47,219 nucleotides of DNA. Source: [Streptosporangium] indianense. GTDB lineage: Bacteria > Actinomycetota > Actinomycetes > Streptomycetales > Streptomycetaceae. How positions within the stretch are numbered: the stretch's first letter is position 1; each line of letters begins with the position of its first letter. This document shows, in pieces, positions 43,240 to 47,219 of this stretch. The position numbers and the translations under genes were made by a program. The stretch lies in the NCBI RefSeq assembly GCF_021474405.1, contig NZ_JAKEIO010000056.1:1-47219 (forward strand). The letters run 5' to 3'. The notes under the pieces are model-generated. The model saw only the letters and a program-made list of their open reading frames with translations. It did not search any database and was not told where the DNA came from.

Positions 43240-44822
43240 TCTCCACCCTCGCCCGCCTCGAAGCCGTCAGCACGGGCCGCGCCCAGCCCTCCGCCACCGT
43301 CCGGCACCGGCATCTCGGCGACCGTCCGCTGGTGTTCGTGCCGCTGACCACCGCCGGTGAGGCCGGCGCCCCGCTGGGCGCGCTGGTCGGCACCGACCGG
43401 GACGCGCCGCGTCTGCTGGTCGTCCCGCAGCCCCGTGACCGCGACCTGAGGTTCGCGTTCCTGGCCGAGCTGGCCGACGTCGTGCTGCCCTACGTCGACT
43501 CCTACGCCGAGACCGTGGAGGCCGCCGAGCGCACCGAGACCGACCCGGAGACCGGCAAGCGCGTCAAGGTCGAGGTCGAGCTGTGCGCGGACGCGCCGCA
43601 GCTGATCGTGCCGAGCCGGGCGGGCATCGACCTGGTGCGGCTGCTCGGGCGCTCGATGCGGTTCCGGCGTACGGCGGAGCAGGATCCGGAGGCCCCCTAC
43701 CCGGCGCCGCCGCGGGTGCCGCTGCTCGGGCGGTGGCTGACGCACTTCGGGGAGCGGGCCCGGGTGCCCGGCTCCTCGCTGCTGCTGGCGATGACCGACG
43801 TCCTGGGCCGGCACTGGGTGACGGGGCAGTCCACCCTGGAGGACCAGCATCTGGGGGCACTGCTCGCCTGGATCGACCCGCCGGAGGGCACCACCGGCGC
43901 CGAGGCCGCGCTGCGGGCCGAGCTGGAACGGGACGCCCAGGGCCAGCTGACCTGTCCCCCGGCCGGTCCGGCCACCGACCCGGCGTTCGACAACAAGCTG
44001 CTCGCCCCGGCCATCGAGCGCTACGACCGGGCCCGCACGGCTCTCGCCGCCGCCGAGGACGGCCTGGAGGCGGACGACCGGCTCGGTGCGCTGACCGCCG
44101 CCGAGCGGGAGATCCGGGCCCTGGTGCTCAGCCGCACCCGGCCCACCTGGGACGCGGTCTGGCGGGGCCTGGACCTGCTGCGCGAGCTGCCGGAGGGGGC
44201 GCGGGTCGAGGAGCGGTGGACCCGCGACCGCTGGTCGTTCACCGGCCACCGCGACCGCGTCCTGGCCGGTGAGCCCCCGCAGCCGCGCCGCGACGACGCG
44301 GTCACCGCGGCCAACAAGCTCGCCACGCGCGAGCGCGAGCAGGCCCGGCTGGAGGCGCAGGAGGCCCTCGACGATCCGCTGGTGATGGCCGGCCGGCGGC
44401 TGTCCGGGGAGGCGTTCGCCGGTGAGGTCACCGATGTCGCGATGGCCTACAGCGAGGGCAAGCGGCCCAGCCCCCGCCCCCTGATCACGGTGCGCACGGA
44501 CGACCGGCCGCATCTCGGTGAGCGCACGAAGGTGTACCGGTCGCTGGGCGGGAAGCCGCAGTCGGCGGAGTTCGTCGCGGCCGAGGAGGACGGCGCGGTC
44601 GTGGTGCTGCGGGTGCTCGACAAGATGGGGCGCGGCAAGGAGCCCGAGCCGGGTTCGGTGCCGGAGAAGGGCGACCGGGTCTGCTTCACGCTGTTCGAGC
44701 ACGAGCAGCGGGGCGGCGCGAAGCTGCCCGACCCGGAGGAGACGCCGTGGACACACGGCGGGCCGCCGGGGGAGGCGACCCTGGAGGCCGCCGACCCGGT
44801 GACCGAGGAGGATGTGCTGTGA
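43230..44822 (+). CDS. Unknown subunit of the nuclease-helicase operon
   Basis: A 530-residue soluble protein. No motif or fold recognised. It has an acidic segment with E-T-D-P-E-T-G-K-R-V-K-V-E-V-E-L near 92-107, a long alanine/glutamate-rich helical section (about 255-310, then 345-380 with L-A-T-R-E-R-E-Q-A-R-L-E-A-Q-E), and a C-terminal stretch that looks like a small beta domain (A-V-V-V-L-R-V-L-D-K-M-G). Four cysteines are scattered, no zinc-finger pattern. It starts at GTG 43230 inside the end of the nuclease gene and its stop overlaps the helicase start (GTGA), so it is made in fixed ratio with both. It is likely a structural partner or DNA-recognition subunit. Confidence 0.7.
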   Translation: MSLISTLARLEAVSTGRAQPSATVRHRHLGDRPLVFVPLTTAGEAGAPLGALVGTDRDAPRLLVVPQPRDRDLRFAFLAELADVVLPYVDSYAETVEAAERTETDPETGKRVKVEVELCADAPQLIVPSRAGIDLVRLLGRSMRFRRTAEQDPEAPYPAPPRVPLLGRWLTHFGERARVPGSSLLLAMTDVLGRHWVTGQSTLEDQHLGALLAWIDPPEGTTGAEAALRAELERDAQGQLTCPPAGPATDPAFDNKLLAPAIERYDRARTALAAAEDGLEADDRLGALTAAEREIRALVLSRTRPTWDAVWRGLDLLRELPEGARVEERWTRDRWSFTGHRDRVLAGEPPQPRRDDAVTAANKLATREREQARLEAQEALDDPLVMAGRRLSGEAFAGEVTDVAMAYSEGKRPSPRPLITVRTDDRPHLGERTKVYRSLGGKPQSAEFVAAEEDGAVVVLRVLDKMGRGKEPEPGSVPEKGDRVCFTLFEHEQRGGAKLPDPEETPWTHGGPPGEATLEAADPVTEEDVL

Positions 44823-46207
44823 CCACGGTGTTCGACCCCTCGGCCGCCGCGGCGCAGGCCACCGACGCGATCCTGCACGACACGCTGCACGGCACCGCCC
44901 GCGGTGTCGTCGTGGACTCCCCGCCGGGCGCGGGCAAGTCGACCCTGGTGGTCCGGGCGGCCCTGGAGCTGGCGGAGGCGGGTCACCCGCTGATGGTCGT
45001 CGCGCAGACCAACGCCCAGGTCGACGACCTGGTCCTGCGGCTCGCCGAGAAGAACCCCGAACTGCCGGTGGGGCGGCTGCACAGCAGCGACTCCGACCCG
45101 TACGACAAGGCGCTCGACGGTCTGGAGAACGTCCGCACGTCCGCCAAGGCGGCCGACCTCGCGGGGCTCGCGGTGGTGATCTCGACGGCGGCGAAGTGGG
45201 CGCACGTCAAGGTCGACGAGCCCTGGCGGCACGCGATCGTCGACGAGGCGTACCAGATGCGCTCGGACGCCCTGCTCGCCGTGGCCGGGCTGTTCGAGCG
45301 GGCGCTGTTCGTGGGCGACCCGGGGCAGCTCGACCCGTTCGCGGTCGTGGGCAGCGAGCAGTGGGCGGGCCTGGCGTACGACCCGTCGGCCTCGGCGGTG
45401 ACGACCCTGCTGGCGCACAACCCGGACCTGCCCCAGCACCGGCTGCCGGTGTCCTGGCGGCTCCCGGCCTCCGCGGCGCCCCTGGTCTCGGACGCGTTCT
45501 ACCCCTATACGCCGTTCCGCAGCGGCACCGGCCCCGGCGACCGGACCCTGGCCTTCGGCGTGCCGTCGGACGGCTCGGGCCCCGACCGGGTGATCGACGA
45601 GGCGGCCGAGTCGGGCTGGGGCCTGCTGGAGCTGCCCGCCCGGCACACGCCGCGCACGGACCCGGAGGCGGTCGGGGCGGTGGCCGTGGTCGTACGGCGT
45701 CTGCTGGACAGGGCGGGCGCCGCGACCTCGGAGCGCTCCTCGGCCCCGTCGCCCCTGACGGCGGACCGGATCGCCGTCGGCACGGCCCACCGGGACCAGG
45801 CGGCCGCGGTCCGCGCGGCCCTGGCCGTCCTCGGCGTCACCGACGTGGTCGTGGACACGGCGAACCGGCTGCAGGGCCGCGAGTACGACGTCACGGTGGT
45901 CCTGCATCCTCTCTCCGGCCGCCCCGACGCCACGGCCTTCCACCTGGAGACGGGCCGCCTGTGCGTCCTGGCCTCCCGCCACCGGCACGCCTGCATCGTG
46001 GTCTGCCGAGCGGGAGTGACCGACCTCCTGGACGACTACCCCTCGACGGAGCCGGTCCAGCTCGGGACGGTGGTGAAGTTCCCGGACGGCTGGGAGGCCA
46101 ACCACGCGGTCCTGGCGCACCTGGCGAAGCACCGGGTGCGCTGGCGGCCGCAATCTGGCCGGAAAGCAGCGCGTCGCCGACGCCCTGACGAACACCGGGT
46201 GGCGTGA
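44819..46207 (+). CDS. Superfamily 1 helicase (Dna2/Upf1-like)
   Basis: A 462-residue SF1 helicase core. Walker A is P-P-G-A-G-K-S-T (35-42), motif Ia A-Q-T-N-A-Q-V-D-D (62-70), Walker B I-V-D-E-A-Y-Q (140-146), motif III V-G-D-P-G-Q-L-D-P (165-173), motif IV S-W-R-L-P, motif V D-T-A-N-R-L-Q-G-R-E-Y-D and motif VI L-A-S-R-H-R-H-A. The DEA(x)Q and G-D-P-x-Q-L forms fit SF1B Upf1/Dna2-type enzymes. It is compact and lacks large 1B/2B insertions. GTG 44819 overlaps the previous stop with GAGGAGG seven bases upstream. It ends with a short basic tail. Together with the upstream nuclease it would supply both activities of Dna2 as separate chains. Confidence 0.88.
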   Translation: MTTVFDPSAAAAQATDAILHDTLHGTARGVVVDSPPGAGKSTLVVRAALELAEAGHPLMVVAQTNAQVDDLVLRLAEKNPELPVGRLHSSDSDPYDKALDGLENVRTSAKAADLAGLAVVISTAAKWAHVKVDEPWRHAIVDEAYQMRSDALLAVAGLFERALFVGDPGQLDPFAVVGSEQWAGLAYDPSASAVTTLLAHNPDLPQHRLPVSWRLPASAAPLVSDAFYPYTPFRSGTGPGDRTLAFGVPSDGSGPDRVIDEAAESGWGLLELPARHTPRTDPEAVGAVAVVVRRLLDRAGAATSERSSAPSPLTADRIAVGTAHRDQAAAVRAALAVLGVTDVVVDTANRLQGREYDVTVVLHPLSGRPDATAFHLETGRLCVLASRHRHACIVVCRAGVTDLLDDYPSTEPVQLGTVVKFPDGWEANHAVLAHLAKHRVRWRPQSGRKAARRRRPDEHRVA

Positions 46208-46310
46208 CAGCCGTACCCACTACCGCGATGCCCACTTGCGCGCCCGCGAGACAATGGACGGTGGCCCATCCACCGGGAGGGCCGTGCGCGACGTACGAGG
46301 AGGAGAAGAC

Positions 46311-46679
46311 ATGGCGGAGCCCACGCCGCGTCGGAACGAACCGCGGCTACGCCCCGCGCCCCTGCTCTTCGAGCCGGCGGAGGCGGCCTCCGACCCTGAG
46401 CACTTCTTCGACCTCGAGTCGATCGACGACCCCCGTGCGCTGCTCGCCCGGGCGACGGAGCTGACGCTGGCGTTCCGGGCCGCGGCGGACCGGGCGGTGG
46501 AGTTCCAGGCGATGGCGGCGGCGCAGCTGGCCGATCCGCGGAAGTTCGACCGGCTGACGACCGCCGACATCGCCGAGCGGGCCGAGTGGACCGAGGACTA
46601 CGCCAAGAAGATGGTCGAGTTCGGTCGGGACCTGATGCGGGGCGGCGTCGAGGGCCGGGGGCCCGGCGGCACCGTCTGA
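46311..46679 (+). CDS. Small protein with HTH-like segment, unknown function
   Basis: A 122-residue protein with GAGGAGGAG six bases before the ATG. The N-terminus is polar and proline-rich, then an acidic helix, then an L-T-T-A-D-I-A-E-R-A-E-W-T-E-D-Y-A-K-K-M stretch (about 80-100) with the spacing of a helix-turn-helix. It ends with a G/R-rich tail. It follows the helicase by 103 bp and may be read from the same transcript. No family recognised. Confidence 0.7.
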   Translation: MAEPTPRRNEPRLRPAPLLFEPAEAASDPEHFFDLESIDDPRALLARATELTLAFRAAADRAVEFQAMAAAQLADPRKFDRLTTADIAERAEWTEDYAKKMVEFGRDLMRGGVEGRGPGGTV

Positions 46680-46704
46680 GACGCGCCGCGCGCCCCTTCC
46701 CGAT

Positions 46705-46724
46705 CACCTGGCATATGCCAGGTG
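46705..46724. promoter_or_regulatory. 20-bp perfect palindrome
   Basis: CACCTGGCATATGCCAGGTG is fully self-complementary. It lies 26 bp after the HTH-like gene and 87 bp before the primase-like gene start, a typical operator position. There is no T tract after it. The binding protein is not known. Confidence 0.7.
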
Positions 46725-46811
46725 GGCAAGATACCCCCTGCCACCCCCTCCTGTCCCGATTTCCCGCAACCCTCGGGAATCGCCCGCTCACGGCGGGTAG
46801 ACCTGGACGTC

Positions 46812-47219
46812 ATGAGCAGCGCATGGAACGCCTCCGATGTCACCCCGGACGGGGCCGCCTGGCTCGCCTCGGCAGGAACGTATCCGCGAAGCACGCTCGC
46901 CCTCTGGCAGGAGCGGCCGGACGCCCCGGTCGTACTGCCCTGCGGGTCGGTCTTCGACGTGGTCAGCGCCCCCGCGCTGTTCGGCCGGCGGATGCTCGAC
47001 CGGCTGTGGGACGACTGCCCCGGCTCGGGGCCGGTCGCGGAGTTCCGGGGCCGGATGCTGCTGTTCGCCGCCCCGGGGACGGCACAGCGGCTCCCCGCAC
47101 TGCTGGAGTGGGAGGAGTGGGGCACGCGCGACCGGGACGACCGCCGTACGGACCCCGTACCGCCGCTGCTGTGCCACGGCACCGGCGACGCGGTGACCGT
47201 CCCGGCCCCGTCGGAACGC
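46812..47219 (+). CDS. Primase/polymerase-like protein, N-terminal part (cut by window end)
   Basis: 136 codons from ATG 46812 to the window edge without a stop. The protein begins MSSAWNASDVTPDGAAWLAS and has L-P-C-G-S-V-F-D-V-V-S-A-P-A-L-F-G and M-L-L-F-A-A-P-G-T-A segments, as I recall from Streptomyces proteins annotated as bifunctional DNA primase/polymerase. Catalytic residues would lie beyond the edge, so activity cannot be judged. A related segment order occurs in the small gene at 38139-38534. Confidence 0.65.
   Translation, partial: MSSAWNASDVTPDGAAWLASAGTYPRSTLALWQERPDAPVVLPCGSVFDVVSAPALFGRRMLDRLWDDCPGSGPVAEFRGRMLLFAAPGTAQRLPALLEWEEWGTRDRDDRRTDPVPPLLCHGTGDAVTVPAPSER

Overview
The window is high-GC actinobacterial chromosome, almost certainly Streptomyces. 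The evidence is GTG/TTG starts, ATGA/GTGA gene overlaps, TTA codons confined to a few genes, DmdR1/IdeR-type iron boxes, a DasR-type site, CebR boxes, and a gene order that matches what I recall of the desferrioxamine - adpA - orn - ceb region of the S. coelicolor core chromosome. No CRISPR array, prophage or intact insertion sequence was seen.

Layout. (1) 1-5993: a truncated TetR regulator divergent from a four-gene leucine/branched-chain acyl-CoA degradation operon (accD1, accA1, hmgL, acdH), with two inverted-repeat operators between them. (2) 5994-9133: a small accessory island holding an IS30-type transposase relic, a TTA-containing family 2 glycosyltransferase and a 45-bp fragment of a second hmgL. 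(3) 9134-16574: the iron-controlled desferrioxamine region, with uptake lipoprotein desE, siderophore-interacting reductase desF and biosynthetic desABCD; two iron boxes and a strong terminator. (4) 16649-22167: a secreted GH20 hexosaminidase with a DasR-like site, a TTA-containing DUF4429/SHOCT protein, a deleted metallophosphoesterase pseudogene, and glmS preceded by a small unknown gene. Most of this block concerns GlcNAc and cell-wall aminosugar supply.

(5) 22211-26377: GPR1/FUN34/YaaH membrane protein, universal stress protein, small membrane protein, the developmental master regulator adpA with its TTA codon and a possible TTA-containing leader ORF, and oligoribonuclease orn. (6) 26492-34295: tRNA-His, an MFS transporter, and the cellobiose unit cebR / cebEFG-bglC with perfect and near-perfect CebR boxes; a permease relic follows. 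(7) 34358-42116: a two-component system, a spermidine-synthase-like protein, an HTH/TPR regulator (NsdA-like) divergent from a small unknown gene, a histidine phosphatase and a PAP2-type membrane phosphatase.

(8) 42013-47219: a tightly overlapping three-gene unit encoding a Cas4/AddB/Dna2-type Fe-S nuclease, a 530-residue protein of unknown fold and a superfamily 1 helicase. It looks like a Dna2-type helicase-nuclease split into separate subunits plus an unknown partner, and is the best candidate here for an undescribed system. It is followed by a small HTH-like protein, a 20-bp perfect palindrome and the start of a primase/polymerase-like gene cut by the window end.

The parts fit together as core physiology: iron scavenging, chitin/GlcNAc and cellobiose feeding, and bldA/adpA developmental control, with a DNA-processing operon at the right edge.
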